From NCBI RefSeq assembly GCF_001421805.1, contig NZ_LMLC01000002.1, positions 372,001-436,000 on the forward strand: 64,000 bases of DNA, given 5' to 3'. This DNA is from Sphingomonas sp. Leaf34 (GTDB lineage Bacteria > Pseudomonadota > Alphaproteobacteria > Sphingomonadales > Sphingomonadaceae). The notes under the pieces are model-generated. The model ran no database searches, had not been told where the DNA came from, and saw nothing but the letters and a program-made list of their open reading frames with translations. Made by a program: the position numbers and the translations under genes. Below are positions 1-8,923 of this stretch, one piece after another. How positions within the stretch are numbered: position 1 is the stretch's first letter; every line of letters begins with the position of its first letter.

Positions 1-113
1 GGCGTGTCCTTGAACCCCGGCTTCTCCTGCGCCGCGACCGGCCCTGCCGTCGTCAGCCCCATCGCCGCGATGACTCCCGCCATCACACCCGTCTTCATCC
101 TCATCCCCCTCAT
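1..113 (-). CDS. N-terminal fragment of an exported protein (runs off the window)
   Basis: Only the first 37 codons are visible. They encode a basic N-terminus (MRGMRMKTG), a hydrophobic stretch and an AAQ-E signal-peptidase-like site, followed by KPGFKDT. The start ATG overlaps the stop of the preceding gene (ATGA), so it is the last visible member of the sugar operon. The periplasmic position, and its place beside Gfo/Idh and isomerase genes, would fit a DUF1080 3-keto-disaccharide hydrolase. That identity is an inference from context, because the catalytic part lies outside the window. Confidence 0.6.
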   Translation of the reverse strand, partial: MRGMRMKTGVMAGVIAAMGLTTAGPVAAQEKPGFKDT

Positions 114-1021
114 GCCGCGTCGATCTCGCGATAGGCGGCGATCAGGCGATCCTCACCCGCGCGGCCAGCGATCGAATTGCCGTGTTCCATCCCGATCACG
201 CCGGTATAGCGTTTCGCCTTCAGCCACTTCACGATCGAGGCGAAGTTGATCTCGCCGGTCGACGGTTCGTTGCGGCCTGGATTGTCGCCGAACTGGATAT
301 AGCCGATCTCGTTCCAGCAGGTGTCGAGCGTCGGGATCAGGTTCCCCGACTGGATCTGCTCGTGATACAGGTCGGCGAGGACCTTGACCGCGGGGCTGTT
401 GGCGCCGCGCGCGACCGCGTAGCCCTGCGACACCGTCTGCATATAGACGCCGGGATGGTTGGTCCGCGTGTTGAGCGGCTCCATCACCATCGCCGCGCCT
501 GACGGCGCAACGATATCGCCCGCGCGCCGCATCACGTCGATCACGCGCGCGGTCTGGATATCGACCGGCACCTTTGGATCCATGAAGCCGGTGACGACGG
601 TCATCCGCCTAGCGTTCAACCGCTTGGCAACGTCAAGCGAAGCGCGGATGTCGGCAAGAAATGCCTCGCGCTCGGCGCCGTCGGTCGCGCCGAGCAACGG
701 TCGCGACTTCGACCATTTGGGCATGCTGGCGACGAACACGCCCATCGTCATGCCGCGCTGCGCGAGCGCCTTTGCCATCTCCTCCTGCTCGGCCACCGAT
801 CGCGTCGCCGCCTCGTTGTCCTCCCAGGCGGTGAAGCCCTGATCGGCGGCATAGGCGATCTGCTCGATCCGTCTCCCGCGACTGGCGAAACTGCCCTCGT
901 GCGGCGCATAGGCGAGCGAGAAGCGTGCCGCATTGCTGCTGCGGCGTTGCCCCGCGGCCATCCCAGGCACCAGCGACGCCGCGGCGGCCGCGCCAAGTAG
1001 CGTTCTGCGCGAGAGCGTCAT
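110..1021 (-). CDS. Tat-exported hydroxypyruvate-isomerase-like TIM-barrel protein
   Basis: 303 residues. The N-terminus SRRTLLGAAAAASLVPG is a twin-arginine signal, so the folded protein is probably periplasmic. The rest is an AP-endonuclease-2 type TIM barrel. The stretch DNPGRNEPSTGEIN near residue 250 matches the signature of hydroxypyruvate isomerase (Hyi), and the metal-ligand glutamates sit in MVMEPLN and GMEHG. Such proteins isomerise or epimerise small sugars and keto-sugars. Position downstream of the cytochrome c gene (13-bp gap) and overlapping the next exported gene suggests a step in periplasmic processing of an oxidised sugar. The true substrate cannot be read from sequence. 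Confidence 0.85.
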   Translation of the reverse strand: MTLSRRTLLGAAAAASLVPGMAAGQRRSSNAARFSLAYAPHEGSFASRGRRIEQIAYAADQGFTAWEDNEAATRSVAEQEEMAKALAQRGMTMGVFVASMPKWSKSRPLLGATDGAEREAFLADIRASLDVAKRLNARRMTVVTGFMDPKVPVDIQTARVIDVMRRAGDIVAPSGAAMVMEPLNTRTNHPGVYMQTVSQGYAVARGANSPAVKVLADLYHEQIQSGNLIPTLDTCWNEIGYIQFGDNPGRNEPSTGEINFASIVKWLKAKRYTGVIGMEHGNSIAGRAGEDRLIAAYREIDAA

Positions 1022-1034
1022 GCGGTGCGCCCCA

Positions 1035-1421
1035 TCATTTCGACCCCTCGGACTTGAGATACGCGATGATCGCCGCGCGCTTGGCCGGATCGGGTGTCGC
1101 GATCGGCATGCGCGTGCCGGGCACCTTCTTCTGCGGAGCCGCGAGATACTCGTTCAGCGTCTGCTCGTCCCAACGCAGCTTCGAGGCCTTCATCGCGGCC
1201 GAATAGTTGAAGCCGGGCATCGCCGCAGCAGCACGACCGACCACGCGGTAAAGATTGGGGCCGATGCCGTTGCGGCCGCCCTTCACGACGGTGTGACAGG
1301 CGCGGCACGCGGCGAACGCCGGTGGTGAGGCCGGGGTCGACTGTGCGGTGGTCGGCGCGGAGGCCGTGACCGCCGCAACCGCCGCGATACTTCCCGCAAC
1401 CATAGCCATGAGCAGCTTCAT
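1035..1421 (-). CDS. Exported class I c-type cytochrome
   Basis: 128 residues. A signal peptide (about residues 1-27, ending ASAPTTAQ) is followed by one haem motif CRACH (Cys39, Cys42, His43). The likely axial methionine is Met105 in PGTRMP, with the usual closing helix. It is a periplasmic electron carrier. Its start overlaps the 3' end of the Gfo/Idh gene by ATGA, and GGGAG lies just upstream. Lying inside a sugar-oxidation operon, it is the probable electron acceptor for a dehydrogenase of the pathway. That partner role is inferred. It is shorter than a full cytochrome c2 subunit fusion and carries a single haem. Confidence 0.9.
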   Translation of the reverse strand: MKLLMAMVAGSIAAVAAVTASAPTTAQSTPASPPAFAACRACHTVVKGGRNGIGPNLYRVVGRAAAAMPGFNYSAAMKASKLRWDEQTLNEYLAAPQKKVPGTRMPIATPDPAKRAAIIAYLKSEGSK

Positions 1422-2563
1422 TCATTCTCTCCCGACGTCACTAAAGTCCATTTCTGGTCCGATCCTGCGTTGGCGATCACCGCCTCGATGAAGCGCATCG
1501 TGCGCAGGCCATCGATCACGCCCGGACACCAGCAATTGCCAGCGTCACCGCGAATCGCCGAGGCGAAGGCGCGGTACAAGTTGGCGAATGCCTCAATATA
1601 GCCCTCGGGATGTCCCGCGGGTGTACGCATCAACGCGGCCACGCCGTCGTGCAGTCCGGGGCCACCGGTCCGAACGATCTCGGCGGGACGATCGAGCCAG
1701 CGTAACGTCAGCGTATTGGGCTCCATCTGCGCCCAGTCGAGCCCGCCGCGCTCGCCGTGGATGCGCAATCGCAGCCCGTTCTCCTCGCCCGCCGCGACCT
1801 GGCTCGCCTTGAGCACGCCGCGCGCGCCGCCCTCGAACCGTAGCAACGCGCTGACGTCGTCGTCGAGCCGTCGACCCTCGACATGTGTCGTCAGATCGGC
1901 GGATACCGATTGCACGGCCAGCCCCGAGACATGCTCGGCGAGCTGGAACGCGTGTGTGCCGATGTCGCCAAGACACCCGCCAAGCCCGGCGCGCGCGGGA
2001 TCGGTCCGCCATTCGGCCTGCTTGTTGCCGTCGGTATCGATCGGTTGGCTGAGCCAGCCCTGTAGATATTCGACCTGGACGAGCCGGATCGCGCCGAAAT
2101 CGCCGCGGGCGGTACGCGCGCGCGCCTCTTCGATCATCGGGTAGCCGCTATAGGTGAATGCCAGCGCGAACCGTCGGCGGCTGGCCCTGGCGGCGGCCGC
2201 GATCGCCTCGGCCTCGACGACACTCATCGCCATCGGCTTTTCGCAGAAGACGTGGAACCCCGCGTCGAGCGCGGCGATCGCCATCGGCGCGTGCAGATGG
2301 TTCGGCGTCACGATCGCGAGCGCATCGATTTTCTCGCTCTCCGGCAAGGCGCGTTCGCGCTCGATCAGCGCGTCGAGCGAAGGATAAACGCGCTGCGGAT
2401 CGAGCCCTAGCAGCTCGCCGGTCCGCGCGTTGCGCCCTCCATCGGTGCTGAACGCGCCCGCCACCACGTCCCAATCGCCGTCGAGCGCGGCCGCCATGCG
2501 ATGGACCGCGCCGATGAACGCCCCCTCCCCGCCGCCGACCATGCCGAGCCGCAGCCGGCTCAC
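1418..2563 (-). CDS. Gfo/Idh/MocA family oxidoreductase
   Basis: 381 residues. The N-terminal Rossmann fold carries the variant dinucleotide loop GMVGGGEGAFIG, and the family motif EKPMAM (in FCEKPMAMS) is near residue 110. The C-terminal GFOR/IDH alpha/beta domain follows. There is no export signal, so it is cytoplasmic. It starts at GTG and overlaps the stop of the isomerase gene (GTGA). Members oxidise or reduce sugar hydroxyls with NAD(P), often at C3 in glycoside-3-oxidation modules. The substrate here is unknown, but the operon context fits 3-keto-glycoside formation or reduction. Confidence 0.88.
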   Translation of the reverse strand: MSRLRLGMVGGGEGAFIGAVHRMAAALDGDWDVVAGAFSTDGGRNARTGELLGLDPQRVYPSLDALIERERALPESEKIDALAIVTPNHLHAPMAIAALDAGFHVFCEKPMAMSVVEAEAIAAAARASRRRFALAFTYSGYPMIEEARARTARGDFGAIRLVQVEYLQGWLSQPIDTDGNKQAEWRTDPARAGLGGCLGDIGTHAFQLAEHVSGLAVQSVSADLTTHVEGRRLDDDVSALLRFEGGARGVLKASQVAAGEENGLRLRIHGERGGLDWAQMEPNTLTLRWLDRPAEIVRTGGPGLHDGVAALMRTPAGHPEGYIEAFANLYRAFASAIRGDAGNCWCPGVIDGLRTMRFIEAVIANAGSDQKWTLVTSGENE

Positions 2564-3624
2564 GACCGGTCCTCCGACAGACCGAGCAGCGCGCGGATCG
2601 CGGTGCGATCGACGCCGCTGGCGGCGAAGTCGTCGAACGCGCGGTCACCCCGGCGGATGATGTGATCGCGGATGAATGGCGCGCCTTCACGGGCGCCGTC
2701 TTCCGACCGTTTCAGCGCACACTCCCATTCGAGCACCGCCCAGCCGTCATAGCCATAGTGCGCCATTTTGCTGAAGATCGCGGCGAAATCGACCTGCCCG
2801 TCGCCGAGCGAGCGGAACCGGCCCGCGCGGTCGACCCAGTTCTCATAGCCGCCATACACGCCGGTTCGCCCGGTCGGGTTGAACTCGGCATCCTTGACGT
2901 GGAAACACGAGATCCGGTCGTGATAGCGATCGATGAAGTCGAGATAATCGAGCTGCTGCAACACGAAGTGCGACGGATCGAACAACAGGCGCGCGCGCGC
3001 ATGATTGTCGACTGCGGCGAGGAACCGCTCCCAGGTCGCACCGTCATGGACGTCCTCGCCCGGATGGACTTCGAACGCACAATCGACGCCGGCGTCCTCG
3101 AACACGTCGAGGATCGGGGTCCAGCGGCGCGCGAGTTCGGCGAAGGCCTCCTCGATCAGCCCGGCGGGGCGTTGCGGCCAGGGATAGACATAGGGCCATG
3201 CCAGCGCGCCCGAGAAGGTCGCATGCGCAGACAACCCAAGATTGGCACTCGCGCGTGCGGCGAGCTTGACCTGTTCGATCGCCCATACCTGCCGCTCGGC
3301 CGGCTTGCCGTGGACCTCGGGCGGGGCGAATCCGTCGAAGAGCGTATCGTAGGCGGGATGGACCGCGACCAGCTGGCCTTGCAGATGGGTCGACAATTCG
3401 GTGATTTCGATGCCGTATCTGGCCAACCCGCCGCGGATCTCGTCGCAATAGGTTACGCTCTCGGCGGCAAGCTTGAGGTCGATCAACTGCGCGTTGCATG
3501 GGATCTGCACCCCGACATAGCCGAGCCCGGCCGCCCATTTCGCCAGCCCGTCGAGCGTGTCGAACGGAGCCTCATTCCCGAGGAACTGGGCGAGGAATAT
3601 TCCAGGTCCCTTCATGCCGGTCAT
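2560..3624 (-). CDS. Sugar phosphate isomerase/epimerase (TIM barrel)
   Basis: 354 residues counted from the ATG that overlaps the transporter stop (ATGA at 3621-3624). A second ATG lies three codons further in. It is cytoplasmic with no signal. The metal-binding pattern of AP-endonuclease-2 type barrels is present: Glu in FEVHPGED, Asp/His in DPSHFV, His in CFHVKDAEF and Glu in VLEWECA. This is a different branch from the exported isomerase in the same operon, so two barrels may act on opposite sides of the membrane. Likely reactions are keto-sugar epimerisation or hydration of a glucal intermediate (inferred). Confidence 0.87.
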   Translation of the reverse strand: MTGMKGPGIFLAQFLGNEAPFDTLDGLAKWAAGLGYVGVQIPCNAQLIDLKLAAESVTYCDEIRGGLARYGIEITELSTHLQGQLVAVHPAYDTLFDGFAPPEVHGKPAERQVWAIEQVKLAARASANLGLSAHATFSGALAWPYVYPWPQRPAGLIEEAFAELARRWTPILDVFEDAGVDCAFEVHPGEDVHDGATWERFLAAVDNHARARLLFDPSHFVLQQLDYLDFIDRYHDRISCFHVKDAEFNPTGRTGVYGGYENWVDRAGRFRSLGDGQVDFAAIFSKMAHYGYDGWAVLEWECALKRSEDGAREGAPFIRDHIIRRGDRAFDDFAASGVDRTAIRALLGLSEDRS

Positions 3625-4859
3625 GCTCCGCGCGCCCTGGTGTCGTCGCGGAACGTGACCTGGAACAACAGCGCGATCACCGCCGCGGCAATCGCGGGAT
3701 ACCACCACATATGCTGCCAGTCGACGATGCTCGGCGACGCGGGGAGCTGCGCGTAGAGCAGCGCGCCGATTTGCGAGCCGAGCAGCATCCCGACGCCGTA
3801 GGTGAACAGCGTCAGCATGCCTTGAGCTTGCGCGTTGACACCCTTGGGGGTCGCGATCGTACCGGTATAGATCGCGCCGGCGACGAAGAAGAAGTCGTAG
3901 CACACGCCGTGCAGCGCGACGCCGAGATACACCGCCCACAAGGACGAACCGCCGTCGCCGATCGCGAACAGCGCGTATCGCAACGCCCAGGCTGCCATGC
4001 CGACCAGCAGCAGCGGCTTCACACCGAACCGCCGATACAACCATGGCATCGAGAACATGAAAACCAGTTCGGACATCTGCCCGATCGCCAGCGTGCCCCC
4101 CACATTGCTGATCCCCGTCGCGCCGATATAGGGCGAGGCATAGGCGTAATACATCGCCAGCGGGATCGAGATGAGCGTCGCGCACGTGATGAAGATCAGG
4201 AACGAGCGCTGCTTGAGCAGCCCGAACGCCTCGACGCAGAACACCTGGCGAAGGACGCTCTCGTCGCGCGGCGCGTCCGACGCGACGTTGGGCAACGTGA
4301 TGCTATAGAGCCCCAGTGCAATCGACACGACCGCCGCGACGCGGAAGATCTGCGGGCTTGCGGACAGGCCGGCCCAGCCAATGATAAGGCCGGCGGCGAT
4401 CCAGCCGAGCGTCCCGAACGCGCGGACGAACGGGAACTTGTCGGTGCGCTCGCCAAAGCTCTTCAGCGCGATCGTGTTGGCGAGGCCGACCGTCGGCATA
4501 TAGAGGATCATGTAGCAGAGCAGCAGCCAGACGAAGGTCTGCCCGCCCTCCGGCGTCACCAACGACGGCAGCACGAACAGCAGCACGCCGCCGACTAGGT
4601 GCAGGATCACCATCAGCATCCGCGGGCTTACATAGCGCGCCGCCGCCATCCCGAGCAGGAACGACCCGACGATCGAGGCGATCGGCCCGACAGAAAAGGC
4701 GTTACCGATCAGAGTACCGATCCCGACCGTCTGCATCACGAGACCAAGGGTGACGGTCCAGGCGCCCCAGACGAAAAACTGCATGAACATCATCGCGCTC
4801 AGGCGGCCGGTCAGAAGACCGCTCGTCGTGACTTGGGATCCCTCGCTTGCAAGCGCCAT
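3621..4859 (-). CDS. MFS transporter, nucleoside:H+ symporter-like
   Basis: 412 residues with about twelve hydrophobic segments. The N-terminus (MMFMQFFVWGAWTVTLG) and the arrangement resemble NupG/xanthosine-permease-like MFS proteins, which in sugar-catabolic operons often carry saccharides. It is the first gene of the operon. The start ATG at 4859 faces the LacI regulator across 125 bp that hold a palindromic operator, so it is the likely direct target of repression. The natural substrate is not determinable; a glucoside or keto-glycoside is inferred from the neighbours. Confidence 0.85.
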   Translation of the reverse strand: MALASEGSQVTTSGLLTGRLSAMMFMQFFVWGAWTVTLGLVMQTVGIGTLIGNAFSVGPIASIVGSFLLGMAAARYVSPRMLMVILHLVGGVLLFVLPSLVTPEGGQTFVWLLLCYMILYMPTVGLANTIALKSFGERTDKFPFVRAFGTLGWIAAGLIIGWAGLSASPQIFRVAAVVSIALGLYSITLPNVASDAPRDESVLRQVFCVEAFGLLKQRSFLIFITCATLISIPLAMYYAYASPYIGATGISNVGGTLAIGQMSELVFMFSMPWLYRRFGVKPLLLVGMAAWALRYALFAIGDGGSSLWAVYLGVALHGVCYDFFFVAGAIYTGTIATPKGVNAQAQGMLTLFTYGVGMLLGSQIGALLYAQLPASPSIVDWQHMWWYPAIAAAVIALLFQVTFRDDTRARGA

Positions 4860-4923
4860 TCGCTACCTCTCCGATCGCAGTTTGCCTGCTTGTCGACGCC
4901 AAGGCTACGGAGCCTGGCAACGA

Positions 4924-4939
4924 ATGTAAAGGATTACAT
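4924..4939. promoter_or_regulatory. Palindromic LacI-type operator candidate
   Basis: ATGTAAAGGATTACAT is a perfect inverted repeat (6-bp arms, 4-bp spacer). It lies in the divergent intergenic region between the MFS gene (starts 4859) and the lacI-family gene (starts 4985). LacI/GalR proteins usually bind even palindromes of this size built on TGTAA/TTACA. Position and symmetry support autoregulation plus control of the catabolic operon. Confidence 0.6.
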
Positions 4940-4984
4940 CGGATATATATCGACAGTGCCGACGACCGGATCCATGACGCCCCT

Positions 4985-5995
4985 ATGCCGACGATCATCG
5001 AAGTGGCCGCGCTTGCGGGGGTTTCCACCGCCACCGTGTCGCGAGTGCTCAGCCGCCCCGAACAGGTGTCCGAAGACACGCGCACGCGCGTGCTCGCGGT
5101 CGTCCGCGAGTCCGGGTACGCGCCCAACGTCGCCGCGCGGAGCCTGCGCACATTGCGCGCCGCCAAGATCCTGCTCACCGTGCCTGACATCTCGAACGCC
5201 TTCTTCGCCAGCGTCATCCGCGGCGCCGAAGAGGCTGCACGCGACGCGGGCTATTCGGTCGTCGTCGGCGACACGCGGCACGATCCCGAGGTCGAGGATC
5301 AATATGCCGACATGCTCTCGCGCCGCGAAGTCGATGGACTGATCTTCCTAGGCCACCGCTTGCCCGCCCGCCTCGCGTCTTTGTTGGCGCGCAAAGGGGC
5401 GGCCGCGCCGATCGTCAACGGTTGTGAATACAGCCCCGATCTCGGCGTCCCGAGCGTCCATATCGACAACGCCGCAGCGAGCGCCGACGCGATCAAGCAT
5501 CTGATCGGACTTGGCCATCGCAGGATAGGCGTGGTCACCGGGCCCGAGGTCAGCCCGATCAGCCGCGATCGCCTGGCGGGCGCGATCGACGCCGCGACCC
5601 GCGCTGGCCTGCGCGACAGCCTGCACATCCGCATCGGCGATTATTCCGCGCGCTCGGCCGTCGACCACGCCCGCGACCTGCTTGCGCAGGCGATGACGGC
5701 GATCTTCTGCTTCAGCGACGAAATGGCGATGGGCGCCCTTAGCGCGATCGGCGACGCGGGGCTGTCCTGCCCGGCTGATATCTCGGTGATCGGCTTCGAC
5801 GATCTGCCGCTCGCGCGCTATTTCCAGCCGCCGCTGACCACGATCGCGCAGCCCAAGAGCATGATTGGCCGCCGCACCGTCGATCTGCTCGTCGATATCC
5901 TGCGCGGCGTCGACAGTGCTTCACGGCAGGTCACGCTGCGGCACGAATTGATCATTCGAAGCAGTACCGCACGACCTCATTCGAGGGATCGATGA
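4985..5995 (+). CDS. LacI family transcriptional regulator
   Basis: 336 residues. The N-terminal helix-turn-helix (IIEVAALAGVSTATVSRVL, residues 3-21) and hinge helix (NVAARSLR) are typical, followed by a periplasmic-binding-protein-like effector domain. The start is the ATG immediately before PTIIEVA; the open frame upstream has no plausible initiation. It probably represses the divergent sugar operon (113-4859) through the 4924-4939 palindrome and is released by a sugar of the pathway. Effector identity is unknown. Confidence 0.92.
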   Translation: MPTIIEVAALAGVSTATVSRVLSRPEQVSEDTRTRVLAVVRESGYAPNVAARSLRTLRAAKILLTVPDISNAFFASVIRGAEEAARDAGYSVVVGDTRHDPEVEDQYADMLSRREVDGLIFLGHRLPARLASLLARKGAAAPIVNGCEYSPDLGVPSVHIDNAAASADAIKHLIGLGHRRIGVVTGPEVSPISRDRLAGAIDAATRAGLRDSLHIRIGDYSARSAVDHARDLLAQAMTAIFCFSDEMAMGALSAIGDAGLSCPADISVIGFDDLPLARYFQPPLTTIAQPKSMIGRRTVDLLVDILRGVDSASRQVTLRHELIIRSSTARPHSRDR

Positions 5996-6698
5996 CCGGT
6001 CTTGCCCTCGCCGTTGCGTGTAAATCGGCACCGAGCGCCTTGGCGGCGTCAGCTTGGCAGCCGACGACGAGGTGATCGCAACGATCGCTCCCATCACCGT
6101 GACGATCTACAATGCCCGGATCGACACGCCGCCGGTGCTGAGCAGCAACCCGGGGTCGCCCGCGTTCGATCCGACATGGACCACCTGCGCGTGCCAGCCG
6201 GTCAGCCCCGCAGTCGTGATCGTTGCTGCCCCGACCACCAAGTCATAGCCCGGTGGCGCGTGCATGAACGTGGTCGCGGGGTGCACGGCATGGCGCTGCG
6301 CAAAGCCGTCGATCCCGTCGCCCGGCTGTCGCCGATCGTCGGCGGCCCGTCCTATCGGCCGGGAAGGAAGTACGGCAAGACGTCATCCCCGATCGCTAGT
6401 CGGTAACGCCCTGCCGACGCCCTCGACGATGCCGGCACCGTTGGACTGCGGCCCGCGCCGTGCCGCGCTAGGCACCCTGCCGGAGACGACGCCAAGATCG
6501 TTGAAAATCGAGCAAGCTGCCGTGGATCGCCACGCGGATCATGTCACGACAGGGTGCGCCATAGCCTAAGGTCGGGCACGGATCGATCGTCGACACGATG
6601 CCGCCACGCGCCGCACGACGATTCCCGTATGCGTCGGCGACGCGGACTCGACACCGGCGAGACGATGACGAGCAGCGCCGCCATGCGCATTCACCGCA
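5996..6698. other. 703-bp region without an intact gene
   Basis: No complete protein is convincing on either strand. The most protein-like stretch is on the minus strand at about 6107-6336, reading GFAQRHAVHPATTF and later GYDLVVGAATITTAG before an amber stop, with frame breaks upstream. It looks like decayed coding DNA of unrecognised origin, lying between the lacI-type gene and the M3 peptidase, both of which are intact. Confidence 0.4.
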
Positions 6699-8822
6699 TT
6701 ACTCGGCAGTCGCCTTCAGGCCGCGATCCTCGAGCATCGGGCCGATATCGGGATCCTTGCCGTAGAACGCCTTGAACATCGGGGCGTATTCCTGCGTGTG
6801 GCCCTTCGACAGAATCATGTCGCGGAAGCGCTGCCCGTTCGCGCGCGTCAGCCCACCATGCGCCATGAACCACGCATAGGCATCGTTATCGAGCATCTGC
6901 GTCCATAGATACGCGTAATATCCCGCGGCATAGCCACCCGCCCAGATGTGCGCGAAATAGCTGGTGCGATAGCGCGGCGGGACATCCTTCGTGTCGAGCC
7001 CCATCGTGTTGAGCGCCTTCGTCTCGAACGCATCGACGTCCTGCGGCCCCGCCGTGGCCGGCAACGAATGCCAGTCCTGATCGAGCGTGGCTGCGGCGAC
7101 CAGCTCGCCGAGCTCATAGCCCTGGTTGAACTTCGCCGCGTTCTTGATCTTCGTGACCAGCGCCTGCGGCATCACCGCGCCGGTGCGGTAATCCTTGGCA
7201 TAGTTGGCGAACACCTTGGGATCGAGCGCCCAATGCTCGTTGAACTGCGACGGGAACTCGACCCAGTCGCGCGCGGTGTTGGTGCCCGACACCAGCGGAT
7301 AGGTCTGGTTCGCGAAAAGCCCGTGCAGCGCATGCCCGAACTCGTGGAACATCGTCGTCACGTCGTCGAACGTGATCAAAGCGGGCTGGCCCGGCGCCGG
7401 CTTGGTGAAATTGCCGACGTTGTAGACGACCGGCTTGGTTTTCAGCAGCTTCGACTGGCCGACGAAGTTCGACATCCACGCGCCGCCCGCCTTGTTGTCG
7501 CGCTTCCAGTAATCGAAATACATCAGCCCGAGCTCGGAGCCGTCCTTGTCGTAGACAGTGAACACCCGGATGTCCGGCTGATAGGTCGGGATGTCGCGGC
7601 GTTCCTTGAAGCTGACGCCGTAGAGCTCATTGGCGGCGAAGAACACGCCGTCCTGCAACACGCGACCGATCTCGAAATACGGCTTCAGCTCGTTCTGGTC
7701 GAGGTCGTACTTAGCCTTGCGCACCTTGTCCGAATAGAAATCCCAGTCCGACGGCGCGAGCGGGAACGAAGCGCCGGTCGCGTCGATCGTCTTCTGCAAC
7801 TCGGCGGCCTCACGCCGCTGCTCCGCGGCTGTCGCGGGCACGAGCTGCGTCATGAAGCCCTTGGCCGCCGCCGGGGTCTTGGCCATCTGGTCGTACAGCG
7901 AATAGGCGGCATAGTTCGGATAGCCGAGCAGCCTGGCCTTCTGCGCCCGCAACTGCGCGATCTTCGAAATCAGCGCACGCGTATCGGTCGCGTCGCCGCG
8001 CTGCGACCGGTTCCAGCTCTTCTCGAACAGCGCGGCGCGGGTCGCACGATCGCTCAGCGACGCGAGCGCCGGCTGCTGCGTCGTGTTCTGCAGCGACAGG
8101 ACATATTTGCCCGGCATCCCCCGCTCCTTGGCGCCTTCCGCCGCGGCGGCGATCTCGGCGTCGCTCAGCCCGGCGAGCTTGGCCTTGTCGTCGATCACCA
8201 GCGCGCCCGCCTTCGTGCCCGCGAGCAGCTTCTGCTGGAAGTCGGTCGTCGCGGTCGAGATCTGCGTGTTCAGCAACCGCAGCCTGGCCTTGTCGACGTC
8301 GTTCAGCTGCGCGCCAGCATGGAGGAAATCGCTGTGATAGATCTCCAGCACCTGGCGCTGCTCGGCATCGAGACCGAGCGTATTCTTCTTCGCATACAGC
8401 GCCTGCACGCGCGCGAAGAGCTTGGGATCGAGATAGATCGCGTCGCTATGCTGCGCGAGCTTGGGCGCCTCGATGCTGCGGACCTTGTCCAGCACGTCGT
8501 TGGTGTTCGCCTGCGACACCCCGAAGAACGCCTGGCTGGCGCGGTCGAGCGTCCGGCCGGAGCGCTCCATCGCCTCGATCGTGTTGGCAAAGGTCGGTGC
8601 CGCGGGATTGTCGGCGATCGCCTTCATCTCGGCGATCTGCTCGGCCATCCCCTGTTCGAGCGCGGGCTGGTAATCGGCGTCGGTAATCTGGTCGAACCGC
8701 GGCGCCTGGAACGGCAGCGTGCTGGGCACGGTCAGCGGATTGACGCGCGCCGCCTGGACCGTGGTGGCACCGGCAAGGCAGCAGAGAAGCGCGGCGGAAC
8801 GAAGCAGGGTGGAACGCAGCAT
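6699..8822 (-). CDS. M3 family metallopeptidase, peptidyl-dipeptidase Dcp-like
   Basis: 707 residues from the ATG before LRSTLLRSAALLCCLAG, which begins a Sec signal peptide ending near VQA. An in-frame upstream ATG would add 14 residues that spoil the signal and is not preferred. The zinc site is FHEFGHALHG (HEFGH), in the C-terminal half as in thermolysin-like M3 peptidases (oligopeptidase A/Dcp). Length fits Dcp. It should cleave short peptides, here in the periplasm. It forms a single transcription unit; its neighbour at 8924 is on the same strand about 100 bp upstream. Confidence 0.9.
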   Translation of the reverse strand: MLRSTLLRSAALLCCLAGATTVQAARVNPLTVPSTLPFQAPRFDQITDADYQPALEQGMAEQIAEMKAIADNPAAPTFANTIEAMERSGRTLDRASQAFFGVSQANTNDVLDKVRSIEAPKLAQHSDAIYLDPKLFARVQALYAKKNTLGLDAEQRQVLEIYHSDFLHAGAQLNDVDKARLRLLNTQISTATTDFQQKLLAGTKAGALVIDDKAKLAGLSDAEIAAAAEGAKERGMPGKYVLSLQNTTQQPALASLSDRATRAALFEKSWNRSQRGDATDTRALISKIAQLRAQKARLLGYPNYAAYSLYDQMAKTPAAAKGFMTQLVPATAAEQRREAAELQKTIDATGASFPLAPSDWDFYSDKVRKAKYDLDQNELKPYFEIGRVLQDGVFFAANELYGVSFKERRDIPTYQPDIRVFTVYDKDGSELGLMYFDYWKRDNKAGGAWMSNFVGQSKLLKTKPVVYNVGNFTKPAPGQPALITFDDVTTMFHEFGHALHGLFANQTYPLVSGTNTARDWVEFPSQFNEHWALDPKVFANYAKDYRTGAVMPQALVTKIKNAAKFNQGYELGELVAAATLDQDWHSLPATAGPQDVDAFETKALNTMGLDTKDVPPRYRTSYFAHIWAGGYAAGYYAYLWTQMLDNDAYAWFMAHGGLTRANGQRFRDMILSKGHTQEYAPMFKAFYGKDPDIGPMLEDRGLKATAE

Positions 8823-8923
8823 CGATGGTTCTCTATGGCAGGAGTGATGACGCTCTTCTTGCATGGACCGTCAACCCGCCACAACGCCTGATTACCGCGT
8901 CCACCCGGCCGTTGCGGACCAGG

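Noticed and set aside
2662..3756. Long open frame opposite the sugar isomerase gene
   Set aside because: It mirrors the codon pattern of a clearly recognised gene on the other strand and shows no domain; this is common in G+C-rich DNA. The same applies to long frames opposite the M3 peptidase (6948-8891), putA (19259-21514), the TonB receptor (26856-29444) and crbS (38224-40821).
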